Positions 20,976 through 31,122 of a DNA stretch of 31,122 nt are shown here, one piece after another. Position 1 is the first letter of the stretch, and each line of letters opens with the position of its first letter. A model generated the notes under the pieces. The model searched no databases. It was not told the DNA's origin and worked only from the letters and a program-made list of their open reading frames with translations. Made by a program: the position numbers and the translations under genes. Source of the DNA: Haplomitrium mnioides (taxonomy: Eukaryota; Marchantiophyta; Haplomitriopsida; Calobryales); the NCBI GenBank assembly GCA_049999725.1, contig JBNGIS010028112.1, positions 1 through 31,122 of the forward strand. The letters run 5' to 3'.

Positions 20976-21160
20976 GGTCATAGTCCATATGCATATGGGC
21001 TAAATTCATCAGTCCAAGCATGCATGGGCTTAACCAGTTCATTTGTGCATGAACTTCAAAAATCCGGTTTGGAGTCCATGCGTATGTGGGCTTCCGCAGT
21101 CACAATGCACATAGGCTTTAGAGTTTTGGTTCAAAGTCCATATGTACATACGCATTCATA
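20976..21160. repeat. Subterminal palindrome array of E2
   Basis: Diverged palindromes (AGTCCATATGCATATGGGCT near 20982, AGTCCAAGCATGCATGGGCT near 21012, AGTCCATGCGTATGTGGGCT near 21074, AGTCCATATGTACATACGC near 21136) lie just inside the E2 left end, the same placing as 6536-6905 in E1. Confidence 0.8.
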
Positions 21161-21407
21161 TTTGCTTCGATATGTTTTTTCATAAAATGAATATGTTTTA
21201 TTCAATTTTTTATAAAGTTTTATTTAAAATTAAATTAAATATAATACTCACATAAAATAAGAAATTCATGTTTATTAAAGTGAGTTTTTTTGCAAAAAAT
21301 TCATAAACAAAAATTTGATGATTTAAATATTAAACAAAAGCTGTTGTTTGCAATTACTAAATGAAATAAGAACTTAATACCGGTTACTAGTTCAAAGTAC
21401 GGTTGCT
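21161..21407 (-). mobile_element. E2: left end of a second E1-family element
   Basis: Read on the minus strand from 21407, this matches the first 300 bp of E1: GCAACCG.TACTTTGAAC, then AAGTTCTTATTTCATTTAGTAATTGCAAA (E1 has GAGTTCTTGTTTCACTTGGTAGTTGCAAA), and further in AATAAAACATAT..ATTTTATGAAAA. The terminal repeat (21384-21407) abuts gypsy G3 at 21411. The other end of this copy was not found; sequence further inside is not collinear with E1. Confidence 0.8.
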
Positions 21408-21410
21408 AGG

Positions 21411-22260
21411 ATACAACCAAAAAATAGTATTATCCGCTTGAAGAGCAATTTCTTTTGCCTACTTGGTGACAAAGTTGATCGTGACTTAGTTATATCTATT
21501 TCTTTGTGATCACCAAAGAAGAGACATAGAGCCAACAAAATCTAGTCCCCATTTTTTGAAAGCCAACAATGCAAGAATCATTAAGAGAGGCATCTCTTCA
21601 TGTTTATTTGGTTTTTTGATTGCTAACAAGCGTCAAAAGCTCTAACAAAGTCATGAACATGAGTCCAAAAATAGCATTGGCCACCAACATCGACTTAAAT
21701 CTTACTTGAGGTAGTTTCTTTAAGCAAAATGACCACCATATGTAGAAGAGTGGTAGCTATGCAAGACTTATAGTGTGTGAGGAGGAACCAAGCACTAGTA
21801 TAGTACATCATCCTAGTCAATGCAATGCACAAAACGAGATACAATTGAATAAGTACTAGTAGATGAATCTAATATATGTATACTTTTGACTGAACTGAAG
21901 GTGAGAGAGAAGAATATGAGAAGTAAGAAAAAAAGTATGTGACCACATCAAGGATGACAAGCTAATTGAACCAATGGATAGTGGATAAAATAATAAATAT
22001 CATCTACTAAAGAAGAAGCTTGAGCAAGTTATTAATATGAAAAAATGTCATCAATGATTTGAGGTTCTACATTTCTTAGAGCTCATGATAGTAAGTTACA
22101 ATTTCCATACTTACTCTTGGTCAAATATGTAAAGTGAAGTCAAACTCTTGTAGCTATAAAACCCACCTTGTAAGACAACTTGCAAGATACTTAAGAGAAA
22201 TGTTGTTAGGTTATGAAGACAAAGTTTAAGATGACATTAAGGAGCATAGTTTAGGTGCAA
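21411..22260 (-). pseudogene. Ty3/gypsy pol remnant G3: RNase H end to integrase core
   Basis: On the minus strand, SLKYLASCLTRWVL and LQEFDFTLHI (about 22120-22215) match the end of gypsy RNase H. GGHFA (21735) with YLK, CWWPMLF (about 21700) and HEEMPL, KKWGLDFVGSM (21530-21570) mark the integrase finger and the first core aspartate (LDF). The reading stops at DNT..(21411), where the E2 end begins. Many stops and shifts are present. It is a different, more diverged copy than G1 and G2. Its continuation beyond E2 was not found. Confidence 0.75.
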
Positions 22261-22674
22261 GATAATTGACATCATCAAGAGAAACAACAACAACAAGTGA
22301 TTCAAATGAAGTTTTACAATAGGTTTTCATCAATGCACGACAATTCATATTCATACATGCATTGACTAATATTAGAACTATTCAAAAATTCAAGATCAAG
22401 TAGCAAGAAGATCATCCAAAAACAAAAGCTATCAACATAAGGAAAAAAATATGTCCAGGGTTTACGCTACCAAAAGGTCAAAGAGATTAAACAAGATTGG
22501 ATTTTTTCTATGTTTTCTATAGAATTTGTTTGCTAAGTTGGTATGTAGTCACATTCACCAAGAAATGGTATGAAAGAGAATCAAGTCAAATTAATCAAGC
22601 TTTAAAAATTAGTCAATCAAAACATAAGAGATTCATGAGTTCAATTTGGTCAATTAAATAACAAGACAACATCT
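22261..22674. other. Unassigned stretch
   Basis: AT-rich sequence with no open frame bearing motifs. It may hold more decayed gypsy pol upstream of G3, since the RNase H reading fades out around 22,260. Confidence 0.35.
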
Positions 22675-23330
22675 AACGTGCGCTAGGAGTTTGGGATATC
22701 AATTTCGAGTACAAAGCCACACAACCTTCATAAACCAAACCTTGTGAGAGGCTCCAAACTCTCCTTCAAAGTCTAGGCAAGAAGGGCCTAAAGTTTTGCT
22801 TCAAAGTCTATACACGTATAGGGTATAATAGTCAAAGTAGGTAAGGAGTTGAACATTCCAAATGTGTATAGGGTTCCGTAGTCAAGGCACACATGAGCTT
22901 GAGAAGTCTAAACATGCATGTCGTTCAGCAGTAAAAAAAAGGTAATGGTTTGAGAATTCAAAACATACAGATGGCACAGACTCTTACATTAGAGCCCATG
23001 CGTGCATAGGGTTTGGTAGCAAATGGTGCGCAAAGTCTTCAACAATCTTTATGTGTATAGGGTTTAGTAGTCAAAATAAATAGAGATTTCAACACTCCAA
23101 GTGGACAAGGGGTTCTGAGTTGTGCTTCAAAGTCCATGTGCGCATAAGATTCAATAGTCTAAGGGCACACTGGCTTCAACAATCTATACTTGCATTGGGG
23201 TTAACAGTCCAAGAGTGCATTGGTTTCAGCATTCCATGTGCGCATAGGGTTCAAAGTTTCCTATTAGAGTCCATGCACGCATAGGGCTCTAAGTTGTACA
23301 TCATAGTCCATGCAAATATGAAGTTATGTA
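22675..23330. repeat. Palindrome array at the 3' side of the E3 transposase-like gene
   Basis: About twenty diverged units of the type AGTCCATGTGCGCATAGGGTTC lie roughly 25 bp apart in the clearer parts (centres near 23140, 23168, 23190, 23215, 23240). Cores are mostly decayed to GTGCGC, GTGTAT or CACGCA. The array begins where the E3 transposase-like frame ends. Confidence 0.82.
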
Positions 23331-23344
23331 TTTTAGATGTACTT

Positions 23345-26300
23345 TTTTCTCATCAACTCCTCTTGCTTCTTTTTTAGTTCGTTTGAAGTTCGAATAAGCC
23401 TTCAAAATGATCAACTTTGTACTAAAATTTTTCCTATCTACTTCTGATAGACACTTGAGTTGATGATTACTATCCAAAGGTGACCAGATTTCTTCTATTG
23501 AAAATTGTACGCTCTAAATCTTTGTATTCAAATCTCTCAACTTGAACTTGAATTATATCATTAATCTTTTGAACCAATAAGCAAAGATTTTTTAGAAACC
23601 ATTTGAAATCCCAAGTCTCTATTAGAAGAATTACTTGTGGTTTTGGATTCTAAGACAATTGTAATGCCTCCCTCAAACTCGCTAGGGTGAAAGCCTTGAC
23701 ATATTTTAAATGTTTCAAGAATTTTCTAAACATTTGATCATGGGTATGGCCGACCATAAAAAATCCCACTTTGACTTTCATAAAGACATGTTTGGCAATC
23801 AAGAGACTAAGATATCCAAACAAAATAGAGTTCTTATTCTCTTGTGTCTTATTATCAAGCTGAAGATACAATGTAGGAGGTAACGACCCTTGAAACTCAC
23901 ATGATGTTTTGTTGAGCATTGTGATGGTCAAAATAGAGAGACTTCTCAAGTTTGTATAGATTAAGAAGACCCTTAAAGAAAGAGTATGATTGAAAATTAA
24001 AGCACTAACAATATGCATACCCACCAAGCAATTCTTATCAATATTCTTGGGTGGTAATGGCCAATGTGGAATCATTTCTTTCTTTTGATCCATAATTTTG
24101 ATAACAATGCTTGAATACTTTTAACCATCGAAATACATTTTCTTTGATTGTTGGCAAGTTTTGTTTTTTCTTTCATTTGTTGATCCCGATGAAGAAACAA
24201 TTGGCAATTATATTTAACTATACTACAAAATAAACCAATATATATTAATAACAATAAGAAAGAGGTAGTGTAATTGAGAATTGAAAGTAGGTTTAGAGGG
24301 GTGTATTTTTGCACAAAAGGTTGCAAAAAGCAACAATAAGTTTACATAAAGAAGAGGAAAAATGGAATCCCCTTGCACTTGGAGTCTAAAACAAGAAGAA
24401 CACAAGAGGAAATGAATCTCGTGCATTCACATAGTCCCAAGGGCATGAGGAGATACCAACAACAACAATGAATCCTAAGTGCACTTGGAATCTCTTACGC
24501 GCAAGGAGTCTAGGTCTCACAAGCACATGGATGTTGAGTACGCTTGGGTTATAAACAAAAATAATGAGTATAATGTGTCTAAAGTCTTTGACATACAAAG
24601 GGGTACAAATAACAATAACAAATCTATTGCTTTCATAGACCTTAGTACACTTCTAGAGTTCTAACTAACAAAGAAAAAACCCAATACGAGCATATGGTCA
24701 CAAACAACAATAATGATTTCTAAGGTTGCTCAAACTCTTTGTAGGTATATGGTTCCGAACAACAACAAAAAACCCTATCTGTTGATGGTGGAACAAAAAA
24801 CAATGGTGGTTTCTAAGGTCATGTACTCTATGCGTGCATATGGTTCCAAATCAATAACAAACTCTATGTGCGCCTAGGGTCACAAACAACAATTATAACA
24901 ATTCTTATGTTGTGGTTCCAACCAATGACAACAAGCATTATGTGCGCCTAGAGCTACAAATAGTATTAAAATTTTCTAAGCTGGCTTTGAATCAATGTAC
25001 GTATGGGGTTTCAACCAAAAAAGCAAACCCTTTGTGTTAATAGAGTCACAAACAACAATAATAATTCCTAAAATTACTTAGACTTTATGCATGCAAGTTT
25101 TCCAATCAACAATAATGAGCATCTACACACATTGTGAGTATTGTCTGACTGGAGCATGTTAAGTTTGCTGAATTCAAAAAAACTTATTCGAAAAAGAATA
25201 GAAAAAAAACTAAAATAATCTTTTGACTTCAAAACCCAAAGCAACATTTTTTCCTTTGTTGGACTCCAAAAATTATAAATGCAATGGATTTTTGTGAAAT
25301 GTACAAAGAGACTAAATCACTATAAGAGAGATCCAGTTTGACATTTGAAGCATGCGTTGTCCAATGCTTTGTAAAACCTGAAAATATAGTTGAGGTCATT
25401 CTTTTTCAAATAAGTTGTATAGTAGTCATAAACTTCCTATTATCTATCCATTCACGCACAAAGACCCCTCTACTAGATAAATCTTGCTTTCCAAAAGTGT
25501 TATAGGATTTGCATTCATGAATTCTTGCATCTTTTTGGTTCTATCATTTGCCATAGATAGTATTAATTTGAGTGCATTTCTATATAAAACGATGTCATTG
25601 AGCAAAGTCAATTGATTGCCAAGGTTCGAATCTTTTCTTGATAGTTCCCATTGCAATGTGATATCTCGATTCTTTAATATTTGCCAAAAGTACATTTCTC
25701 TCAAAGCTCTAATGAAATTTGTCTTACACAATGACAAAATTTACATTGACAACATGAAATTCTCCTCAACTTCAAAATTGACACTACATTGAGTTTTTTT
25801 TATAAAGCTCTTGTTATATGGAATTTCAACAAGAAATTGTCACACAAAGGATTTACCTATTTGGGTTTTGGCTCAGATAAAGAACTCTTATATTTGGCTA
25901 ATCAATTTGGTATGTATGCAAATCCAACAATTGGATACAAAACATTGTCTTCAAAATCTTCTACATCATCACAAGTAGATTTTGGTTTTGAAATATGCTT
26001 CTTAAATCTTGATAAATAAGTTTAGGTTGTAGAATAACTCAACTAAGCAAAAAAAGAGTCATCACCAAAATCTTGTGTATAAGGAAATATTTTTTTCCAA
26101 AATAGTTGGAGCCCTTGGAAACAATTCCAAAGAACATTTTGTGATTTAGAATCATTGCTTGAACTTTCATCTCTCAATTCTACAAGTTGCTTTCCTTTTC
26201 CACATGTCCATTTAGTCTTACTTACAAGTCCAACTTAAGTAGAAGCAATTTTTTGATTGAATGTTGCCAAAGGTGATAGTATATTGCAATCAAAATTGAA

Positions 26301-26800
26301 ATGTTTATGTGAATCTATTCTCAGAGACATGTTGACAAACATATTTGGATCTTAGACTTCTTTGTCTTCATCAATTGCTGACAAAGACACCTCAACAACA
26401 TTATGAAGATTGTGACATGAATGAAAATGAGTAGTCTTCAAGGTATCACTTTTGTGCTTGAATTCTATTGCAAGAGCTCTAGTTTTGGAGAAACGAAGTT
26501 CGGTTGTAGTATAGAAGCCTATGTATATATAGGATCTACTGTTTTGCAAATCTCTAGAAGGAGTACACTTTGATTGCTTGACATGTATGCTAGGTCCCTT
26601 GCACATAGAGGAATGACGCTTGGATCCTATATGGGCATAGAGTTCACTTCTTGGTCATACGTATGCATAGGGTTCACTCCCACAATCTTTATTTCTTGAC
26701 ATATCTTGTTGAAAAATCGACATGATTTTATCCAAAATACTAGCCATCACATTTAATGCTCTTGGTTCACTAACATTTCTATGGTTAGAATAGCGATTTG
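23345..26800 (-). pseudogene. DUF7869-type transposase-like gene of E3
   Basis: Second copy of the E1 transposase-like gene, inverted. On the minus strand, VMASILDKIM starts it near 26750. PIVGFAY (25900) and LCKTNFIRALREMYFWQ with ITLQW (25737 on) match E1 LWKIDFLKTVRETYFRQ. An intron of about 1 kb (25254-24220) holds palindromes. The exon at 24093-23650 is the longest open stretch: MDQKKEMIPHWPLPPKN, LVGMHIVSALIFNH, LYLQLDNKTQENKNS, VGHTHDQ. It keeps the HTHD that E1 has lost, but the following I-D pair is deleted. The C-terminal FWVAKV domain is absent; the frame ends near 23345. Stops, shifts and a small inversion at 25270-25333 are present. Confidence 0.75.
24470..25120. repeat. Scattered palindrome copies in the intron of the E3 transposase-like gene
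   Basis: Irregularly spaced copies of TATGCGTGCATATGGTTCC, CTATGTGCGCCTAGGGTCAC and similar, separated by AACAACAATAATAA-type spacers, at roughly 40-70 bp intervals. They lie in the interval that aligns to the E1 intron at 13450-14209, which holds only two copies. Confidence 0.7.
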
Positions 26801-26959
26801 AAAATTGATCACCTTACTATCCAATATTTTAACTTTTTTAAGAGCATGAATCTTGAAATTCCAACTATTTTTTTGCCTCTTGGTGCACTTGGTATTTGAA
26901 ATGTATAACAACAAAGTAGAAAACTCAATGGACTTAATTAGTAGATAACTATAATACAC

Positions 26960-27348
26960 TTGTATTAAAAAAGAATTGTTTTTTAAAACAAAACTCTTCT
27001 AAACAACAAAATAGTGAAATTTTTGAGAAGAAAAAAAATTGGAAAGATGCACATCAACACGACTTTATATACTAATTTTTTTCATCATGAAAACCTATGT
27101 GGCAAAAGCCACATGAGGGATTTTTTGCCAAGAAAATCACTTTTAAATTCTTAGGTATAAAAGAAACTCAAATAGAAAGTTTCTTTCTTCTATTGTCACA
27201 AGTGTGTTTGTGAAATTGTTTTTGTTTTTTATAAGCATTTTCATATTTTTTGTTTTTTTTTTTTGCTTTATTTTGGCTGCCAATTTCACATTTGCATTTG
27301 TCTTATTTTCCTAGCTCTTAATTTTGTTGATTTTTGATAATACAAAAA
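26960..27348. promoter_or_regulatory. Bidirectional promoter of E3
   Basis: A minus-strand TATATAAAG (27062-27070) faces the transposase-like gene and a plus-strand TATAAAAG (27156-27163) faces the methyltransferase-like gene. They are 86 bp apart; the equivalents in E1 are about 100 bp apart. ATCTTTCCAATTTTTTT follows the first box in both copies. A GTGGCAAAAGCCAC inverted repeat (27100-27113) sits between the boxes. Confidence 0.68.
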
Positions 27349-27775
27349 ATGGCAAAAGAGTCATCAGCTCCCAAACCAGCTCAATCAAAACCATTTTGGT
27401 ATGCCAATGTTTTGAAGCTCTTGGAGCTTGTTAGACTAGTTGTACATTGGCTACTATCTTCTAGAACAATCAAGTACCCAAAAAACCATCTTTACATGTT
27501 TTATCCAAGACAACCTTCTTTACATGTTTTATAAGGGAGATGAGAAATTAAACATAAGGCTACTCATACATGTTGTGATTATGCTAGCATGCCACACAAC
27601 TCACATTGGGCTCCTTGTGGAATATGAATAGGGTATTGGACTATACAAGGCATTGCTCAAAAACTTTTGTTTCAAAGAAATCAAGGGGAAGGACAACTTC
27701 ATCTTTGACTTGCTATAGGCTTCCAATGACAAAGGGACAAGCACCCAATCCTTTGCTATTTGTTCTACACTCACA
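27349..27775 (+). pseudogene. Exon 1 of the methyltransferase-like gene of E3
   Basis: It starts at ATG 27349 with MAKESSAPKPAQSKPFWYAN, aligning to the E1 start MASQGNVSRPAQPKPYRCSN. NHLYMFY, then (shifted) HIGLLVEYE and IGLYKALLKNF match E1 HLYLFVG, NIGLLVQF and ITLYCANRKQF. One frameshift lies in a partly duplicated TTTACATGTTTTAT near 27490-27530. Stops are present. The exon runs into a palindrome array in the place of intron 1. Exons 2-4 are absent; LINE sequence follows at 28018. The catalytic part of this copy is therefore outside the window or lost. Confidence 0.75.
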
Positions 27776-27779
27776 AGTT

Positions 27780-28010
27780 TATGCACGTATGGACTCTTGA
27801 GTCTATGGATGCATTGGAACATGAGTCCATGTGAGCCTCAACTTACACTTGGATTCTCATGTCCATATATGCATAAACTCAAGAGTCTTTGCACGCTCGG
27901 ACTCGCGCCCGAACTGGTGAGTCCATGCGTGTTTAGACACACACATAGACTAGCAAGTCCATGTGCGCATTGACTCAAGAGTTCATGCGCACATGAACTC
28001 TTGTGTCTTG
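27780..28010. repeat. 24-bp palindrome array in E3 intron 1
   Basis: About nine units, for example TCCATGTGCGCATTGA (centre 27965) and TTCATGCGCACATGAA (centre 27989), sit 24 bp apart in the clearest part. The position equals the E1 intron 1 array at 10545-10860. Confidence 0.85.
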
Positions 28011-28017
28011 GAATCTT

Positions 28018-31000
28018 AGCACCCCAGGTTCTGTCAAAGGTTTCCAGAATTTTTTCTCTCTTTTCTTCACTTTGAGCCTTCCTCTAGTTTCTACAGGCAT
28101 CGTGCCAAGCTTTCTTTCCATACTCGATCAATCTCTTCCAGATTTCCTTCTTTAAGCAGTACATATCCATGAACGACTTCTCGAACACAACGGCATTCCT
28201 AGAGAGCTATATAGAGTAAAGTAATGTTCCTCTTAGAAGGGACCAAATCCCTTGAACTATGGCCAGGGCCTTAGGAGTTTTGTCACCTAGGATGCATTGC
28301 TGCCAGGTTGGCTTCCACCTTTTGGAGTTCCCCTAAATAGCAAACACTAATTTGTTAATTATATTCCCTGCCCATTTCCAGATAGAGCTGATCCTAGGGC
28401 AAAGCCAGAAACAGTGAATGATATCTTCCAGTGAGTCCTCCTTGCAGCAGACACATCTTGCATCAATCTCATAACCAGGCTTTTTTGTCTTTTTTCTGAA
28501 ACTCCCTACTTGCACACCTCTTTGGACAATAAGCCACATTAAAGTGGCCTCTTTAGCTGATCTGCTCGCCACCCATATGTCAGTCCATCTGGAGGAGTAT
28601 TTGGAGTCGATCGAGCCCTGTGCTTTCCAGCGTTCTAGAACCGGAGTGATTGTTGATGGTCGGTCCAGGATGAACCAACGGCCTTTCTTGGTCGAGTAGC
28701 TGCTGAAGGGTGAATTATCTTTCCATACCCACATTCCAGGGTCCCAATCTCCCTCTCCAATAACCGAGCCAAGTAGTTTATACTCAGCACTCTGGTCTTT
28801 TGTCACTGTGCAGATTCTCATTTTCCTCATAATCACTGAAGGAGGAAGCTGGGGTCGAGTTCCTTCTACTAACATGGTAGACATTGGTGTGACAAAAAAC
28901 CATGAGCATGACTGGGTGAGATCAGAGGACTGAGTCATGGTTCCTGCCTTTAGCTCAGTATCAGCACTCCACAAGGATATTGCGATGGGGTGTGTGTCCA
29001 AACCAGATGAGAAGACTCCAGTCCAGTCTCCTTTTCTTAAGTGGCCTGGCCCCTCAAGGAGGAGTGAAATCCACCTATCAGGAATCTTAGCTATCAGGTC
29101 ATACCATTTCTGTTCATGCCTTTTGTGAAGCTGAAACCGTTCTTGCACCTTTGTCCACTCAAGGAATTCGTATGTTTGATGATTCCACAAGTCCCTAATC
29201 ATGTTGACCCCTGCCTGAGACCACCTCAAGGCTGGCCAGCTCTTATTCGACGCCAGCAAAGAATTGTCCCCCAGTTTATTCCACCAGATGTTTATGCTCA
29301 CAACCTCTTCAAAGGACTCAGGAGCCTTCTGTTTTATGGATCTTTTGAGTATTGACCAAGCCTGCCATATCTCATTCCATAGTTGCGAGGTCGACCAACA
29401 TGAGGATCTGCATTCAGCTACTGTCCACAATAGAGAGTGACCCCAACCTACTTTACTGAGAGGTCTAGCTTGGTTGGCTCTGTACATAAAGAACGTTTTG
29501 CATGTGGAGTCTCCCGGCAGCACAGTCTTCATTATCCACTTTCCCAACAGGGCTTGAGTCTGGGCCTGAATGTCTATCAGCCCCAATCCTCCTTCTTTCT
29601 TTCTCCTCACGCAGGTTTCCCATGCCACCGGAGCTCTGCAGTTTTCCCCATTACCTGACCAGAGGAAGTTTCTCACCAGCTGTTTAATTTCCTTAAGCGG
29701 GGAGCTGCCCCATGCCCAGCAAGAAACAAAGTACCAGATGGAACCCAGAAGGATATGATTGATGATCAGCAGTCTACCTGGTAGACTGATATATCTGTTG
29801 CACCAAAACTTGAGTTTAGATCTGACTCTGTCCACCAAGATGTTCTTGATTGCTTGTAGACCGCTTTGAAGGCCAAATGGGATACCAAGAAATTTCAGAA
29901 TTGTGTCCTTTTCTGCCCATTTCTAGTTACTGCCAACGTTCCACCCTTGTGGTCTAGGTCGCGAGCTGATCCAAATAGCAGACGATTTATCCCAGTTGAT
30001 ATTTTGTCCAGAAGCCTTGGAGAAGGTACGCAGCACCTCCACTGCCTTTGTCACGTTCTGTTCTTCTCCTGCCAAGGATAGAAGAGTGTCGTCAACATAT
30101 TGGGAGAAGAGGTGATACATGCCCAAAGGGATAGAAATCCCTTTAACTTGATTAGTGTGCGCTGCATTCTTGAGAAGGTGTCCAAGTGCATCTGCTACTA
30201 CAAGATACAGAAAAGGGGCTAGAGGGCAGCCTTGACGCACTGATTGCTGGATAGGGAATGAGCGGGAGGGGATGCCGTTAAGGTTGATTGCGGACGTGGC
30301 ATTAGTTGTAGTCACCTTCACATAGTCAATGAATTTCTGACCAAACCCCATGGCCTCTAGAATTTTGAACAGGAACTCCCAGTCCACTGTGTCATATGCT
30401 TTCTCAAAATCTACCTTCAGGAAGACACAATCTTGTCCTGTTGAGAGGGCCCAATCCTTGGTCTCAATGGTAGAAATCACATTATCAAGGATGTATCTAT
30501 TGGGCAGAAAGGCTGATTGCTCTGTATTTATGATCCCTGTCAGAACTTTTTGCAACCTGAGGGAAATCACTTTGGCGAAGATCTTATAGGAGGTATTAAG
30601 AAGGGAAATGGGTCTCCAGTTGGAGACTAGAGATTTATCGCCACCCTTGTCTATCAAGGAGATTGTGCCTTTGTTGAGCTCTACAGAGAACCATTGTCGT
30701 CTTAAAGATTCCGAGATCATGGCTGCGTAGTCTTTGGCAATCCATTTCCAACTACATTTGTAGAATTCACTAGGGAGACCATCTGGTCTTGGGGATTTAA
30801 GTCCACTCATGCTAGCCAAGGCCTTTATGAACTCTTGTTCACTGGGAGGGTTGTCCAGCACGGACCGTTGGGTAGGGGAGATGCGGGAGGGGATGAGCAT
30901 GAGGATTTCTTCTTGGGCCTTTGCCCTTAGCGGATCATCTGCCCTGCGGCAAAAAATAGATGACAGATATTCTACTAACCTCTTTTCTTTGTCCTTCCAT

Positions 31001-31122
31001 TCAATCAGTTCTTCATGTGCTGGCCCCTTCAGCTCTACTATCTCAGCTGCTGCTTTGCGTTCCTGGAGGGAGCTGAAAAAAAACTTGTTCATCTTATCTC
31101 CTTCTGTGAACCACTTGGCACA
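28018..31122 (-). pseudogene. LINE (plant L1-type) ORF2, reverse transcriptase to C-terminus, 5' end outside the window
   Basis: This is the reverse transcriptase protein of a non-LTR retrotransposon. One minus-strand frame runs from the window end (KWFTEGDK) to about 28,018. From the Met at 31092, PDGLPSEFY is at residues 103-111, FLKVDFEKAYD (catalytic Asp 228) at 224-234, QGCPLAP at 287-293 and YVDD (30088-30099) at 332-335. A zinc-binding RVT-type module (CVCC..H..C) lies near 28440, followed by a WL.RN-type C-terminus. Four in-frame stops, all TAG (29923, 28333, 28207, 28084), are the only clear lesions; there is no frameshift. Base composition is richer in GC than the surroundings, so it is probably a young arrival. 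The endonuclease half would lie to the right of the window. No poly(A) tail is seen where it meets the E3 array. Confidence 0.93.

Noticed and set aside
28937-30589. Several plus-strand open frames opposite the LINE.
   Set aside because: They are antisense shadows of a continuous reverse transcriptase frame with all expected motifs.

Overview
The window looks like a transposon-dense stretch of a plant nuclear genome. It is AT-rich and has no intact host gene that I can recognise. The evidence for a plant is a plant-type L1 LINE and plant-type Ty3/gypsy pol fragments. Genes carried by a third kind of element have phase-compatible GT-AG introns. A non-flowering lineage (gymnosperm, fern or bryophyte) is my guess, but the sequence does not settle it.

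Layout. 1-70 is a (CT)35 microsatellite. 75-884 is a broken gypsy integrase-to-pol-end fragment (G1, +). 885-4139 is non-coding, with a five-copy 41-bp tandem repeat. 4140-6112 is a second gypsy remnant (G2, +: gag zinc knuckle, RNase H end, integrase). G2 is cut in its integrase gene by an 11,428-bp insertion (E1, 6113-17540) with terminal inverted repeats and a CTTTA target duplication; G2 resumes at 17541. 18140-19472 is a chimeric scrap of the E1 family, followed by a 0.38-kb tandem duplication. 20976-21407 is a second left end of the family (E2), sitting in the integrase of a third, minus-strand gypsy (G3, to about 22,260). 22675-28010 is an inverted, decayed third copy (E3). 28018-31122 is a LINE ORF2 on the minus strand, running off the window.

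The most interesting object is the E1/E2/E3 family. Two genes diverge from a compact bidirectional promoter that is conserved between E1 and E3. One encodes a transposase-like protein resembling the eukaryotic DUF7869-type family (VCRxAF, CETC, DGMDQ, LQLDN and HTHDxID motifs). The other is a four-exon gene whose 3' half looks like a bacterial-type beta-class DNA methyltransferase (motif IV NIPY before motif I DLCFGSSTG, then AVEY). A ParB-like GNHSVVARQLL motif lies upstream in the same gene. The methyltransferase introns are filled with arrays of near-perfect palindromes on a strict 24-bp repeat, with a CpG-rich core (TCCATGCGCGCATGGA). Related palindromes occur near the left end, in the transposase-gene intron and in the 3' region. 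I know of no described transposon combining these parts, but I could not search. All copies here carry stops or frameshifts, so this is a fossil of the system, not a working one.

Working model (inference): the transposase-like protein moves the element, and the methyltransferase acts on element DNA, perhaps at the palindromes, to protect, mark or regulate it.
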